A stretch of DNA of 64,000 bases from Burkholderia anthina (GTDB lineage Bacteria; Pseudomonadota; Gammaproteobacteria; Burkholderiales; Burkholderiaceae). The stretch is taken from the NCBI RefSeq assembly GCF_902498995.1, contig NZ_CABVLY010000001.1, positions 496,001 through 560,000 on the forward strand, written 5' to 3'. Numbering within the stretch: the first letter of the stretch is position 1; each line of letters opens with the position of its first letter. Made by a program: the position numbers and the translations under genes. A model generated the notes under the pieces. The model was not told the origin of the DNA. It saw only the letters and a program-made list of their open reading frames with translations, and did no database searches. This document shows positions 1 through 10,670 of the stretch, in pieces.

Positions 1-291
1 CACGAGCGCCGCGTCCCAGCCGGGGCAGCAGTACATGTCGTCGTTCATGTAGACGACGTAGTCGCGCGTCGCGCGCGCGGCGGCCAGGTTCACCGCGTGA
101 CAGATGCCGATGTTGGCCGGCGAAGCGGTGTGCTCGATGCCTTCGTGGCGCACCCAGTCGAGCGTGCCGTCCGAGCCGTCGTTCACGTGCACGATGATCT
201 GGTGATCGTACGCGGAATGGCGGCGCAGGCTGTCGACGACGAGCTTGAGGTACGGCAGGTTGTTCCAGGTCGGGATGATGATGGAGAACAT
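1..291 (-). CDS. Glycosyltransferase family 2, N-terminal part (cut by window edge)
   Basis: The first 97 residues of a GT-A fold glycosyltransferase are present; the rest lies beyond the left edge. The start MFSIIIPTWNN is the usual first strand of family 2 enzymes. An NDGSDGT nucleotide-binding turn and a YMNDDM segment follow, the latter in the place of the metal-binding DxD. It lies 146 bp downstream of another glycosyltransferase on the same strand and near msbA, so a role in lipopolysaccharide or another surface glycan is likely. Donor and acceptor sugars cannot be told from the sequence. Confidence 0.85.
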   Translation of the reverse strand, partial: MFSIIIPTWNNLPYLKLVVDSLRRHSAYDHQIIVHVNDGSDGTLDWVRHEGIEHTASPANIGICHAVNLAAARATRDYVVYMNDDMYCCPGWDAALV

Positions 292-437
292 GGCGGTCGA
301 ATTCGGTGGTCGTCGTGTCGGCGGCGCGTGGCGCGCCGCCGCGGGCGGGCGCGGATGGCGCGCCGGGCAGCCCGGCATTGTAACGCCGGGCCGGCCGCAT
401 GCCGGCGGCATCAGGGCAAGGGCAGCGCGGGGCGCGT

Positions 438-1190
438 TCAGCGGGCCGGTTCGTGGCCGAGCTTCAGGAACCGGTAGTAGACGGTCTCCGCGTTGAACAC
501 GGCGATCATGAAGCCCGCGCGGCCGTCGAGAAACCCGCGCCGCAGCACGTAGGTCCGCACGAACGCCCACGCACCGCGCGCGAGCGCCTTGCCGAAGCCG
601 CCGCGCTGGCCGGCCGCGCGGCGCTGACGCGCGCCGGCCGTCGAATACGCATCGAGCTTGCGCACGACCGTTTCGAAATCCTCGTACGAATAGTGCATCA
701 GCTTGCCGGATAGCCGTTGCGCGGGCGTATCGAACACGAGGCGTTCGTGCACCAGATCGTCGGAGAAGCGGGCCGTGCCACGCCGGAACAGGCGCGGGAT
801 CCAGTCCGGATACCAGCCGCTGTGGTGGATCCACTGGCCGCAGAAGCTCGACAGCCGGTCGACCGCGTAGACCTGCGCGGCCGGCGCGCGGATCGCGTCG
901 CGGATCGATTGCGCGAGCGCTGGGCTGACCACCTCGTCGGTGTCGAGCGACAGGATCCAGTCGGTGTCGAGCGCGTCGAGCGCGCGGTTCTTCTGCGGGC
1001 CGAAGCCCGGCCAGTCGCGCTCCACGATCACGCGGGCGCCGTGCGCGCGGGCGATCGCGACGGTATCGTCGGTGCTGCCGCCGTCGATCACGACGACGTC
1101 GTCGGCGAAGGCCAGCGCATCGAGGCACTGCGCGAGCCGCGCGGCCGCGTTGAGGGCGATGAGGGCGACGCCGAGAGTGGGTTCTGCCAT
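438..1190 (-). CDS. Glycosyltransferase family 2, LPS core type (WaaE/KdtX-like)
   Basis: A complete 250-residue family 2 glycosyltransferase. Visible features are the nucleotide-binding turn IDGGSTDDT (residues 35-43), the metal-binding LDTDE (about 82-86), and a RLFRRG/VHERL region typical of the lipopolysaccharide core beta-1,4-glucosyltransferase group. The reading frame is open further upstream, but the start MAEPTLGVALIALN at 1190 places the first beta strand where the family has it. msbA lies on the opposite strand, which fits a job in lipid A-core assembly at the inner face of the inner membrane. The exact sugar transferred is not known. Confidence 0.85.
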   Translation of the reverse strand: MAEPTLGVALIALNAAARLAQCLDALAFADDVVVIDGGSTDDTVAIARAHGARVIVERDWPGFGPQKNRALDALDTDWILSLDTDEVVSPALAQSIRDAIRAPAAQVYAVDRLSSFCGQWIHHSGWYPDWIPRLFRRGTARFSDDLVHERLVFDTPAQRLSGKLMHYSYEDFETVVRKLDAYSTAGARQRRAAGQRGGFGKALARGAWAFVRTYVLRRGFLDGRAGFMIAVFNAETVYYRFLKLGHEPAR

Positions 1191-1386
1191 GAAAATCGTC
1201 GAAAAGGCGGAGAAAACGGTGAGCGGCAGTATACCCGCGCGCCGGCTGGCGGCCGCTTCGGCGGCGGCCGCGCCGGCGCAGGCGGTACGGCTATAATGTT
1301 GGGCCTTTTTCGGCACCCGCCGGACGGGGGCGAACCCCCGGACAGTCATGTTCCGGGCGCCGCGTCGCGGCTCAGGAAGGATTGCC

Positions 1387-3168
1387 TTGGAAACCCAGAA
1401 CACTCTTCGCAAACCGATGGACGGCACGAGTACGTCGCCGGTCACGGTCCTCAAGCGCCTGTGGCCGTACATCCGGCCGCTCATCGGCATCGTGGTGCTC
1501 GCCGTGGTGACGATGGGCGTCGTCGCGGCCACGGAAGCCGGGATTCCGGCGCTGCTCAAGCCGCTGCTCGACCACGGTTTCGGCTCGCACGGCAGCGACC
1601 GCGCGAAATGGTACGTGCCGATCGCGGTGATCGGCCTCGCGCTCGTGCGCGGCGTATCGCAGTACGCGTCGAACTACCTGCTCAACTACGTTTCGAACCG
1701 CATCCTGCTGCAGCTGCGGCTCGAGATGTTCCAGCGGATGCTCCACACGGGCGCGTCGTTCTTCCAGCGCGAAACCGCGAGCACCGTGATCAACGCGATC
1801 GTGTTCGAGGTCAACCAGATCCTGTCGGTGCTGACCGGCGTGATGGTCACGCTCGTGCGCGACTCGCTGACGGTGGTGTTCCTGCTCGGCTACCTGTTCT
1901 ACCTGAACTGGCGGCTCACGCTGATCGTCGCGGTGATCCTGCCGGGTATCGGCTGGCTCGTCAGCAAGATCAACCGCCGCCTGCGGCGCCTGAACCGCGA
2001 GCACCAGACGCTGACCAACGAGCTGTCGTACATCGTCGAGGAGACGGTCGGCGGCTACAAGGTCGTCAAGGTGCACAACGGCGAAGCATACGAGATGGAC
2101 CGTTTCACGGCGATGAGCAAGCGCCTGCGCGGCTACGCGATGCGCATGACGATCTCGGGCGGGCTCGCGCAGCCGCTGACGCAGTTCCTCGCGTCGATCG
2201 CGCTCGCGGTCGTGATCACGATCGCGGTCATGCAGTCGAGCAACGACCAGACGACGGTCGGCGGTTTCGTCGCGTTCGTCACGTCGATGCTGCTCGTGAT
2301 TTCGCCGCTCAAGCACCTGATCGACGTGAACCAGCCGCTGCAGCGCGGGATGACGGCCGCCGAGCTGATCTTCGGGCTGATCGACGAGCCGGCCGAGCCG
2401 CAGGGCGGCGGCCGTGCATTGCCGCACGCGCGCGGCGAGATCGAATTCCGCGACGTGACGTTCGATTACGGCGCGGCCGAGCGGCCGACGCTCGACCGCA
2501 TTTCGTTCAAGGTCGCGCCGGGCGAGATGATCGCGCTCGCGGGGCCGTCCGGCAGCGGCAAGACGACGCTCGTGAACCTGCTGCCGCGCTTTTTCGACCC
2601 GACGGGCGGCGCGATCCTCGTCGACGGCGTGCCGGTGGCCGACTACGACATCCACGCGCTGCGCGGCCAGATGGCGATGGTCAGCCAGGACGTCGTGCTG
2701 TTCAACGACACGATCGCCGCGAACGTCGCGTACGGGCAGACGCCCGACCGCGCGCGCGTGCAGGCGGCGCTCGAGGCCGCGAACCTCGCCGACGCGGTCG
2801 CCGCGATGCCCGACGGGCTCGACACGCTGGTCGGCGGCAACGGGATGCGTCTGTCGGGCGGCCAGCGGCAGCGGCTCGCCATTGCGCGCGCGATCTACAA
2901 GGACGCGCCGATCCTGATCCTCGACGAGGCGACCTCGGCGCTCGATTCGGAATCGGAGCGCCACGTGCAGGCGGCGCTCGAACGGTTGATGGAAGGCCGC
3001 ACGACGCTCGTGATCGCGCACCGGCTGTCGACCATCGAGCGTGCCGACCGTATCCTCGTGCTCGAGGCCGGCAAGATCGTCGAGGAAGGCAGCCACGACG
3101 AACTGCTGCGCCACGGCGGGCTGTACGCGCACCTGCACCGGATCCAGTACCAGCAGCAGGCCGCGTGA
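1387..3168 (+). CDS. msbA: Lipid A export ABC transporter, ATP-binding/permease protein MsbA
   Basis: Half-size ABC exporter of 593 residues that flips lipid A-core across the inner membrane as a homodimer. The N-terminal half holds about six membrane helices. The nucleotide-binding half has Walker [10 protein letters not shown] (about 386-394), signature LSGGQRQRL (about 488), Walker [13 protein letters not shown] (about 508) and the H-loop IAHRLST (about 542). I chose the TTG at 1387 because AGGAAGG lies 6 bp upstream (1374-1380); the upstream ATG at 1348 has no ribosome binding site and would add a 13-residue basic tail. Neighbouring sugar transferases support the lipopolysaccharide role. 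Confidence 0.93.
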   Translation: METQNTLRKPMDGTSTSPVTVLKRLWPYIRPLIGIVVLAVVTMGVVAATEAGIPALLKPLLDHGFGSHGSDRAKWYVPIAVIGLALVRGVSQYASNYLLNYVSNRILLQLRLEMFQRMLHTGASFFQRETASTVINAIVFEVNQILSVLTGVMVTLVRDSLTVVFLLGYLFYLNWRLTLIVAVILPGIGWLVSKINRRLRRLNREHQTLTNELSYIVEETVGGYKVVKVHNGEAYEMDRFTAMSKRLRGYAMRMTISGGLAQPLTQFLASIALAVVITIAVMQSSNDQTTVGGFVAFVTSMLLVISPLKHLIDVNQPLQRGMTAAELIFGLIDEPAEPQGGGRALPHARGEIEFRDVTFDYGAAERPTLDRISFKVAPGEMIALAGPSGSGKTTLVNLLPRFFDPTGGAILVDGVPVADYDIHALRGQMAMVSQDVVLFNDTIAANVAYGQTPDRARVQAALEAANLADAVAAMPDGLDTLVGGNGMRLSGGQRQRLAIARAIYKDAPILILDEATSALDSESERHVQAALERLMEGRTTLVIAHRLSTIERADRILVLEAGKIVEEGSHDELLRHGGLYAHLHRIQYQQQAA

Positions 3169-3251
3169 CGTCGGTTCACGCGTGTGTGCTAGTCTTCATC
3201 GGGCAGGTGCAGTCGTTTCTGGTTCGACGTGACAATTCGGAGGGACGGACA

Positions 3252-3641
3252 ATGAAGAAAATGCACGGAATGATGCTGGCCGCACTGGTCGCTGCGGGTT
3301 TCGCAGCGCCGGTCGCGATGGCGCAGGATCACGGCAACTACAACAAGCACGACAATCACGGCGGCCCCGGCATGCAGCGCGGCCATGGCCCGCAGCACAT
3401 GCCGCCCGGCCAGGCGATGCATCGCGACGACGTCCCGCAGCGCTGGGCCGACCAGCCGCACCGCGACTGGCACAAGGGCGACCGGCTCCCCAACGAATTC
3501 CGCGATCGCCAGTACGTGGTCGACGACTGGCGCGGCTACCACCTGAGCGCGCCGCCGCGCGGCTATCAATGGGTCGGTGTCGGCGGCGACTATCTGCTCG
3601 TGCAGATCGGCTCGGGCATCGTGTTGCGGGTCGGCCCGTAA
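3252..3641 (+). CDS. RcnB-family periplasmic protein
   Basis: Small secreted protein of 129 residues. It has a clear signal peptide (MKKMHGMMLAALVAAGF, likely cut after AMA near residue 24). A His/Gly/Pro-rich stretch follows, and then a C-terminal RcnB-like domain (RGYHLSAPPRGYQWV and VQIGSGIVLRV). In E. coli RcnB is a periplasmic protein tied to nickel/cobalt homeostasis; many Burkholderia carry related copies of unknown role. The histidine-rich segment could bind metal, which is inference. The ATG at 3252 follows GGAGGGACGG. It is monocistronic and convergent with the next gene. Confidence 0.8.
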   Translation: MKKMHGMMLAALVAAGFAAPVAMAQDHGNYNKHDNHGGPGMQRGHGPQHMPPGQAMHRDDVPQRWADQPHRDWHKGDRLPNEFRDRQYVVDDWRGYHLSAPPRGYQWVGVGGDYLLVQIGSGIVLRVGP

Positions 3642-3665
3642 CGCGTCGTTCGATCCTTCATCCGG

Positions 3666-3688
3666 CGGCCGGGCGTGTGTCCCGGCCG
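3666..3688. terminator. Hairpin between convergent genes
   Basis: A perfect 8-bp stem (CGGCCGGG / CCCGGCCG) with a 7-nt loop lies between the ends of the RcnB-like gene and the FUSC gene. It has no clear T run on either side, so it may only be a weak or RNA-stabilising element. Confidence 0.35.
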
Positions 3689-3693
3689 TCGCG

Positions 3694-4260
3694 TCATTTG
3701 GCCGCCGTCCGGCGGAACCAGCGTCGCTCGATGCGCGACATCGCCCAGCACACGGCCAGCGCGCATACGGTACCGAGCGCGACCTCGCCGAGCCGCATCA
3801 GCGGAATGTCCCATAGCGGGCCGTTGCCCGGAAACAGCAGCACGATCGTCGCGGTCACGCCGCCGAGTCGTGCCGCGCTGCCGACGTTCAGGCACCAGCA
3901 GCTGACGATCACGATCGCGACGGTGATTGCGTAAGCAACGAGGCGATCGCCGCCGAGCGCCGCGCCGGCGAAGCCCAGCAAGCCGCCGATCATCGCGCCG
4001 ATGAACTGGTCGCGCGACAGCGACATCGTGTCCGAGTAGTTGTGCTGCGTGACGGCGATCGCGGTGATGGCCGCCCATACGGCCTGCTCGGTGTGCAGCG
4101 CGCGGCCGATCGCGTACGCGAGGCACGCGCTGCAGACGGCCTGCAGCGCCATCAGCGTACCTTGCGCGAGCCGTTCGCTGAACGAGAGCCCCTTGAACAG
4201 ATCGAAGATCGACTGCTGGATCTGCTGGCGTGCTTCGTTGAGGGTCCTGATCGTATCCAT
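3694..4260 (-). CDS. FUSC-family inner-membrane protein
   Basis: A 188-residue membrane protein with about five hydrophobic segments after a 35-residue cytoplasmic N-terminus. The pattern WAAITAIAVTQHNYSDTM, then GGLLGFAGAALGG and GEVALGTVCAL, is that of FUSC (fusaric acid resistance-like) domains, here a short single-domain form. Family members export aromatic acids or other small organic acids. It lies 39 bp downstream of an MFS transporter on the same strand and has no obvious ribosome binding site, so it probably relies on the same message. The substrate is unknown. Confidence 0.75.
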   Translation of the reverse strand: MDTIRTLNEARQQIQQSIFDLFKGLSFSERLAQGTLMALQAVCSACLAYAIGRALHTEQAVWAAITAIAVTQHNYSDTMSLSRDQFIGAMIGGLLGFAGAALGGDRLVAYAITVAIVIVSCWCLNVGSAARLGGVTATIVLLFPGNGPLWDIPLMRLGEVALGTVCALAVCWAMSRIERRWFRRTAAK

Positions 4261-4299
4261 CGGTTCGTCGGTCGAGAGTCGGTTGTCGGGGCGACTGCG

Positions 4300-5568
4300 T
4301 CAGCGCGCCTGTTCGGGCGACGCGGCGGCCGGCTCGTCCGTGGTCGTATCGCCGTTCTCGACGCGCGTTTCCGGCATCGCGAGCCAGACCAGCAGCACTG
4401 CGAGCGCGCCGGCGCCGGCGAGCCCGAAGAAGCTGGTCGCATTGCCGAAGTGATCGGCGACATAGCCGGCCACGGCCGTGCTGAGCGTCGCGCCGATCCC
4501 GGCCGCGAGCCCGAACAGCCCGATGCACAGGTTGTAGCGGCCCTTGCCGCCCGCGACGTCGGCCGCGATCAGCGGCAGCATCACGCCGAACACGGCGGCG
4601 CTGATGCCGTCGAGCATCTGCACCGGCACCAGCAGGTACGGGCTGCTCACGCCGGCGAAGAGCAACGCGCGTACCGGCAGCGCCGAGAAGCCGAGCAGCA
4701 GGATCGGGCGACGCCCCCAGCGTTGCGCGGAGCGGCCGACCCACGGCGACAGCATCGCGACGATCGCCTGCGGCACGATGATGCAGGCGGCGATCACGAG
4801 CTGCACGTTCTCGCCCATCCCGGCCGTTACTTCGCCGGCCGCGAGGTTGAGCATCGCCGCGTTCGACAGGTGGAACAGCACCACGCATGCCGCGAAGATC
4901 AGCATCCGGCGATCGCGCAGCAGCTCGAGCAGCGTTTCGCGTTGCTCGCCTTCGTCGCGATGGCCGTGATCGTCGGGCTTCGACGACTGCGGGATCACTT
5001 CGTGCGTCGGCTGGATCATCGCGAGCGCGAACAGCGCGGGCAACGCGAGCACGGCAGTCAGCCAGAACACCGCGCGTGCGGAGAAATACTCGCCGGTGAG
5101 CCCCATCAGGCCCGCGGCGACCGCGCTGCCGATCGACGCCCAGCGTGCATTGCGGCCGAGCCGATCGCCGAGATCCGCGCGCCCGACCAGCGAGAACGAG
5201 ATCGCGGCCATCGCCGGCACGAGCATGCAGCTCGCGAAGCCGTGGAACACTTCGGCTGCGATCACCGGCACGATCGTCGGGCTCGACGCGAGCAGCACCG
5301 CCGACAGGATGATCGCCGCGATCGCCCACGCGGCCGCGCCTTTCTTGTTTTTCAGCGCATCGACGGCCGCGCCGCCGGGCACCTGGCTGACCATCGCGCT
5401 GATCGTGCCGATCGACAGCACCATGCCGATCTCGCCCTGCGTCCACTTGTGCGACGCGAGGTAGGACGCGATGAACGGACCGAACCCGGTTTGAACGTTT
5501 GCGACGAAGAAGTTGAGCCAGTCGAGGGACCGCAGACTGCGAACGGTGACGGAATGCTTGATCGTCAT
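4300..5568 (-). CDS. MFS transporter
   Basis: Major facilitator of 422 residues with two six-helix halves split by a charged, His/Asp/Glu-rich cytoplasmic loop near residues 200-215. The first half contains the family arrangement GAAVDALKNKKGAA after helix 2, and the second half has SPWVGRSAQRWGRR. The start ATG overlaps the stop of the upstream lipoprotein gene by 4 bp (ATGA, 5565-5568), so the two are translationally coupled. The substrate cannot be read from sequence; drug, organic acid or siderophore export are all possible. A FUSC protein follows directly. Confidence 0.85.
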   Translation of the reverse strand: MTIKHSVTVRSLRSLDWLNFFVANVQTGFGPFIASYLASHKWTQGEIGMVLSIGTISAMVSQVPGGAAVDALKNKKGAAAWAIAAIILSAVLLASSPTIVPVIAAEVFHGFASCMLVPAMAAISFSLVGRADLGDRLGRNARWASIGSAVAAGLMGLTGEYFSARAVFWLTAVLALPALFALAMIQPTHEVIPQSSKPDDHGHRDEGEQRETLLELLRDRRMLIFAACVVLFHLSNAAMLNLAAGEVTAGMGENVQLVIAACIIVPQAIVAMLSPWVGRSAQRWGRRPILLLGFSALPVRALLFAGVSSPYLLVPVQMLDGISAAVFGVMLPLIAADVAGGKGRYNLCIGLFGLAAGIGATLSTAVAGYVADHFGNATSFFGLAGAGALAVLLVWLAMPETRVENGDTTTDEPAAASPEQAR

Positions 5569-6533
5569 CGGGTCGCACTCGCAGACGAAGCCGGTGCCGG
5601 GGCAACGGGCGGGAAGACCGCGACGATCGGCTTGTCGGCCGCGTAGGGCGGCGACGCCTTGATCTGTGCGTCGTTCAGGTCAAGCTGCGGATGCAGCGCC
5701 TTGTCGCGCGTGACGAAGCGCAGCGCGCCCCAGCTCGCGGCGATCGAGCGGCGGTCGGTATTGACGAGCCCGCCGAGGTCGAGCACGACGGCCTGCGGCT
5801 GCGCGGCGCGGTCGATCAGGACGTCGACGACGCGGCCGATCTTCGTGCCGTTCGGGCGCTCGACGTCGCTGTCGAGCATCGGCAGCCGCGTCGCGGGCGA
5901 CGCCGCGGCCGAACCCGACAGCGGCACGGCCTTGGGCCGCGCGGCCGGGGGCAGCTCGCCCGACGGCACGTCGAGCACGATCGGCTCCTGTTTGCCGCCC
6001 GGCGTGAAGCGGAACACATTCCACGGGAAGCTGACCTTGCGGTCGCCGACGCCCATGAAGCCCTGCAGGTTGACGATCATCTCGCGCGGCTTGCCGCTCG
6101 CGTCGGTCACCATGTCGACCGCGCGGCCGATCACCTTGCCGTTGCGTCGCGCGACTTCGCTATCGAGCAGCGCATGGATCTGGGTGCGGTCGAGCGGGCG
6201 CGTCGCGATGAGCGGGGCCGGCGGCGGAGGCGGCGGGGTCGGCGTTTCGGGACGCTGCACCGGCTTCGGCCGCGTCACCTCGCGGTGCGGCTTCTTCGGC
6301 GCTTCCGGTTCTTCCGGTTGCACGGGCGGCGGCACGGGCGGCATCGTGAGCGGCTCGCCGGCGGCTTCCTCGATGGGCTCGACGAGCGCCTCGCTGATCG
6401 GCGCGGGCGGATTCTGCGTCGACAGCAGCCCGCAGCCGGACAGCAGCGCGGCAGCGGCGAGAATCAGCAGGACCGTCGAGGACGGGGACGACATGCGGGA
6501 TGCGGGAAACGGAGGTCCGCCGCTCATTGACAC
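5565..6533 (-). CDS. Lipoprotein with two PRC-barrel domains
   Basis: A 322-residue lipoprotein. The lipobox LLSGC lies about residue 34, after a hydrophobic stretch, so the protein is anchored by the cysteine. A long proline-rich linker spans about residues 40-110. Two similar PRC-barrel units follow: the first begins ...SEVARRNGKVIGRAVDMV and the second ...SDVERPNGTKIGRVVDV, each with a 'serve as vivid dip, distance-hydrophobic' repeat. PRC barrels usually sit in the cytoplasm (RimM, photosynthetic reaction centre), so an envelope double-barrel is unusual. A second start 13 codons in (ATGTCGTCCCCG) gives a more ordinary signal peptide. The MFS gene is coupled to it. Confidence 0.72.
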   Translation of the reverse strand: MSMSGGPPFPASRMSSPSSTVLLILAAAALLSGCGLLSTQNPPAPISEALVEPIEEAAGEPLTMPPVPPPVQPEEPEAPKKPHREVTRPKPVQRPETPTPPPPPPAPLIATRPLDRTQIHALLDSEVARRNGKVIGRAVDMVTDASGKPREMIVNLQGFMGVGDRKVSFPWNVFRFTPGGKQEPIVLDVPSGELPPAARPKAVPLSGSAAASPATRLPMLDSDVERPNGTKIGRVVDVLIDRAAQPQAVVLDLGGLVNTDRRSIAASWGALRFVTRDKALHPQLDLNDAQIKASPPYAADKPIVAVFPPVAPAPASSASATR

Positions 6534-6722
6534 TCACTCCATGGGTCGGGGGCGCGTACGAAGGCACGCGGCTGGCGATGGATGGCGGGTGCGGGCGGCG
6601 CACCACGCGAGGTGAGAGTTTAACGTGTCTTCCTTTCAGGACCGATTTCTGCGGCTTTTTGCAGCAGCGCGGGTGCCCGGGACAGGGCGGAAGGGTGGGG
6701 GCGTGCAGGCGGGAGAAGCGGC

Positions 6723-6747
6723 CCGGCCCGCCGTCATGGCGGGCCGG
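6723..6747 (-). terminator. GC-rich hairpin downstream of yggL
   Basis: A perfect 10-bp inverted repeat, CCGGCCCGCC / GGCGGGCCGG, with a 5-nt loop lies 37 bp past the yggL stop. There is no T run after it on the minus strand, so terminator activity is uncertain. Confidence 0.35.
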
Positions 6748-6783
6748 AGCGAGTACGGCTCGAGGTGCGCGGAAGCCGGGCGC

Positions 6784-7119
6784 TCAGGCGTCCGGATACC
6801 ACGCGTCGCTGAATTCGCTGACCTGGACGTCGGTCAGCTCGGAGCGTGCGGCGAGCCATGCACGCACGCTTTCGCGGTCGGCGTCGGTCGTCGTGCCGCG
6901 CGGCGCGCCGGAGATCACGTAGGCGCCGATCCCTTCGTCCGCGGACGCGACGGTCAGCAGGCCGTTCGCCTCGACGAAGTCGATGAACGCGTCGATCAAC
7001 TGGCCGCGTTCGAGGTCGGACAGCTCGTTACGGTATTGCGCGGTCGCGTTGAACGCGAGTTCCTGGAATTCGGCGATGTGGAGTTTCTTGCGCTGGCGGC
7101 GGTTGTGGCGTTGGCTCAT
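6784..7119 (-). CDS. yggL: YggL-family 50S ribosome-binding protein
   Basis: A 111-residue protein matching the YggL (DUF469) family across its length. It has a basic start (MSQRHNRRQRKKLHIAEFQE), the block LIDAFIDFVEANGLL in the middle, and a terminal WLAARSELTDVQVSEFSD region. E. coli YggL binds the 50S subunit; its exact job in assembly or translation is not settled. The start is the only ATG near the basic N-terminus. It stands alone on the minus strand, 450 bp past rng. Confidence 0.85.
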   Translation of the reverse strand: MSQRHNRRQRKKLHIAEFQELAFNATAQYRNELSDLERGQLIDAFIDFVEANGLLTVASADEGIGAYVISGAPRGTTTDADRESVRAWLAARSELTDVQVSEFSDAWYPDA

Positions 7120-7569
7120 GGTGTGTGACGAGTGAATGAGAGGTGGGAAAGGAGCGTGCGGCGGCGGCGGGCACTATCTCGACGTGCCGCGCGGTCCGGG
7201 CCTTGTCGCTGAACGCGCGAGCGTCGCGCCGTCGCGATATCGTGCTGTTGCACGATTGATCAGGAAACCATTGTTAAACATGGGTTCGACTTGGCTTTCG
7301 CGGTGTGGCCTGGCCCGGCGGCTGATTGCACGCATGACCGAATGATACAGGGATGGCGAGCCGCTTCGGCTTTGCTGAGGCGGCGGCCATCCGGACGATG
7401 GCGAGGGCCGGGGAAGTCGCCCCGCCGCCGATGGGATGCGGAAGTGATCGAACGCGTCGCCCTGGATCAGGCCGTGCATCGGGAATAGCCGCTCGCCGAT
7501 GCGTGCCGGTTGCGCGAAATTCCCGCCGTACACGACGGCATTCGCGCAACCGCACAGTCGAACGAAGCG
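7120..7569. other. 450-bp intergenic stretch without a convincing gene
   Basis: Between yggL and rng. Open frames here lack ribosome binding sites and family motifs. It presumably holds the yggL promoter; a TATCATT element on the minus strand near 7340-7350 is the best candidate, but no paired -35 was found. Confidence 0.4.
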
Positions 7570-9039
<1,470 letters not shown>

Positions 9040-9047
9040 GGTGCGAT

Positions 9048-9680
9048 TCAGAAGGCGACGCGTGCGGTGCGCAGCAACGCGGCAGTCTCAAAAAGGGGCA
9101 GACCCATGATACCCGAATGGGAACCGTCGATTCGCTCGATGAATTCGGCCGCGCGCCCCTGGATCGCGTACGCGCCCGCCTTGCCGAACGGCTCGCGGGT
9201 TTCGACGTAACGCTCGAATGCGTCGCGCGGCGCGGCGGCGAAGCGTACCGACGAGCGCGACAGCGCGGGCGGCAGCAATTCGCCGTCGGCGCCGATCACG
9301 GCGACGGCGGTCAGCACTTCGTGGTCGCGGCCGGCGAGCCGGGTCAGCATCGCGAGCGCGTCGTCGGCGTCGGCCGGCTTGCCGAGGATCGCGCCGTCGA
9401 TCGTCACGGTGGTGTCCGCCACCAGCACGGGCGCGGCCGGCTTGCCGCTCGCGACGAGACGCGCACGCGCGGCTTCCGCCTTCGCGACGGTCACGCGCTG
9501 CACGTACGCATCGGCGGCTTCGCCGGGCAGTTCGGTTTCGAGCGCTTCGGCGTCTTCGTCGGGGCGCGGCAGCAGCAGTTCGAAGCGCACGCCGATCTGC
9601 AGCAGCAGCTCCTGGCGGCGCGGGCTTTGCGAAGCGAGGTAAAGGGTCGGAAAAAGCTGGGAGGGCGTGCTGGACGGCAT
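9048..9680 (-). CDS. maf: Maf-like nucleoside triphosphate pyrophosphatase (YhdE type, dTTP/UTP)
   Basis: A 210-residue Maf/HAM1-fold enzyme that hydrolyses non-canonical or excess nucleotides to the monophosphate. Family motifs are [10 protein letters not shown] (about 14-23), LVADTTV with the catalytic aspartate, and the C-terminal [13 protein letters not shown] followed by [14 protein letters not shown]. The KAGAYxIQG form points to the YhdE (dTTP/UTP/pseudouridine triphosphate) group rather than YceF (m7GTP). Substrate specificity is inferred. It lies between rlmH and rng in a conserved housekeeping run. Confidence 0.9.
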   Translation of the reverse strand: MPSSTPSQLFPTLYLASQSPRRQELLLQIGVRFELLLPRPDEDAEALETELPGEAADAYVQRVTVAKAEAARARLVASGKPAAPVLVADTTVTIDGAILGKPADADDALAMLTRLAGRDHEVLTAVAVIGADGELLPPALSRSSVRFAAAPRDAFERYVETREPFGKAGAYAIQGRAAEFIERIDGSHSGIMGLPLFETAALLRTARVAF

Positions 9681-9731
9681 GGTGTCGTTATCTCGTTGAG
9701 CGCGCGCGGCGCGCGTCCCGAGGACGACGCG

Positions 9732-10202
9732 TCATGCGCGGTGATAGGGGTGATTCTGCGTGATGCTCCACGCCCGGTAAAGCTGTTCGGCGAGCAATAC
9801 GCGCACCATCCCGTGCGGCAGTGTCATGCTCGAGATGCGCAGCAGCAGGTCGGCGCGCGCCTTGAGCTCCGGATCGAGCCCGTCGGCGCCGCCGATCACG
9901 AACGCGACGTCGCGGCCGTCCTGCTGCCAGCCGGGCAGCGCCTGCGCGAGCTGCATCGTGGTCCAGTCGCGGCCGTGCTCGTCGAGCGCGACGATGCGCG
10001 CGCCCTTCGGCAGCGCGGCCTCGATCTTCTGCCGCTCGGCGGCCATCACGCTTTCCGCGCTACGGCCGCCCGAACGCAGTTCGGGCTTGATTTCGCGCAG
10101 CTCGATGCGCAGCTCGGGCGGCATCCGCTTCGTGTATTCGTCGAAGCCGGAGGCGATCCAGCCCGGCATCTTGTGGCCGACCGCGAGGATGAAAAGCTTC
10201 AT
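9732..10202 (-). CDS. rlmH: 23S rRNA (pseudouridine1915-N3)-methyltransferase RlmH
   Basis: SPOUT methyltransferase of 156 residues, standard size. It starts [16 protein letters not shown] and carries the S-adenosylmethionine-binding knot residues [11 protein letters not shown] and the C-terminal [18 protein letters not shown] plus NHPYHR. It methylates pseudouridine 1915 in helix 69 of assembled 70S ribosomes. It lies 17 bp downstream of rsfS, the usual pairing. Confidence 0.96.
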   Translation of the reverse strand: MKLFILAVGHKMPGWIASGFDEYTKRMPPELRIELREIKPELRSGGRSAESVMAAERQKIEAALPKGARIVALDEHGRDWTTMQLAQALPGWQQDGRDVAFVIGGADGLDPELKARADLLLRISSMTLPHGMVRVLLAEQLYRAWSITQNHPYHRA

Positions 10203-10219
10203 CGGGACGTCGCGACGCG

Positions 10220-10666
10220 TCAGCGGCGGCGGGCCGCCGTCTTGCGCGCCGGGCGTGCCGGCGCCGCTTCCTCGTCGTCCTCTTCGTCGCTGGCCGTCGC
10301 GAAGCCGTTCGGGGCCTTGCCGCCGCCGAGCTTCATCCGCACGGGCTTGTCGCCCCAGATTTCCTCGAGGTTGTAGTACTGGCGCAGGGCCGGCTGCAGG
10401 ATGTGCACGACCGCGTCGCCGCAGTCGACCAGCACCCATTCGCCGGTGTCTTCGCCCTCGGAGCTGACGATGTCGCCGCCGGCTTCCTTGACCTTGTCGC
10501 GCACGCTCGATGCGAGCGCCTTGGTCTGGCGGTTCGACGTGCCCGACGCGACGATCACGCGGTCGAACAGTTCGGTCAGGTGGCTGGTGTTGAACACCTT
10601 GATGTCTTGCGCCTTGATGTCTTCGAGTGCGTCGACGATCACGCGCTGCAGTTTGCGGATATCCAT
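10220..10666 (-). CDS. rsfS: Ribosomal silencing factor RsfS
   Basis: RsfS/Iojap protein of 148 residues that binds L14 on the 50S subunit and blocks subunit joining under starvation. The core runs from [20 protein letters not shown] through [15 protein letters not shown] to [19 protein letters not shown]. After about residue 115 there is an extra acidic then basic tail ([16 protein letters not shown]) not found in the shorter E. coli protein. The ATG at 10666 begins the conserved region; the frame stays open upstream only as overlap with nadD. It starts 4 bp after the nadD stop. Confidence 0.95.
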   Translation of the reverse strand: MDIRKLQRVIVDALEDIKAQDIKVFNTSHLTELFDRVIVASGTSNRQTKALASSVRDKVKEAGGDIVSSEGEDTGEWVLVDCGDAVVHILQPALRQYYNLEEIWGDKPVRMKLGGGKAPNGFATASDEEDDEEAAPARPARKTAARRR

Positions 10667-10670
10667 GGAA

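Noticed and set aside
438-1559. Longer start for the LPS-type glycosyltransferase at 1559
   Set aside because: The extra residues run across the msbA leader, have no family features, and the ATG at 1190 matches the normal N-terminus.
7174-7533. A 119-codon minus-strand ORF between rng and yggL
   Set aside because: Arg/Pro/Ser-rich, no ribosome binding site or recognisable motif; probably non-coding.
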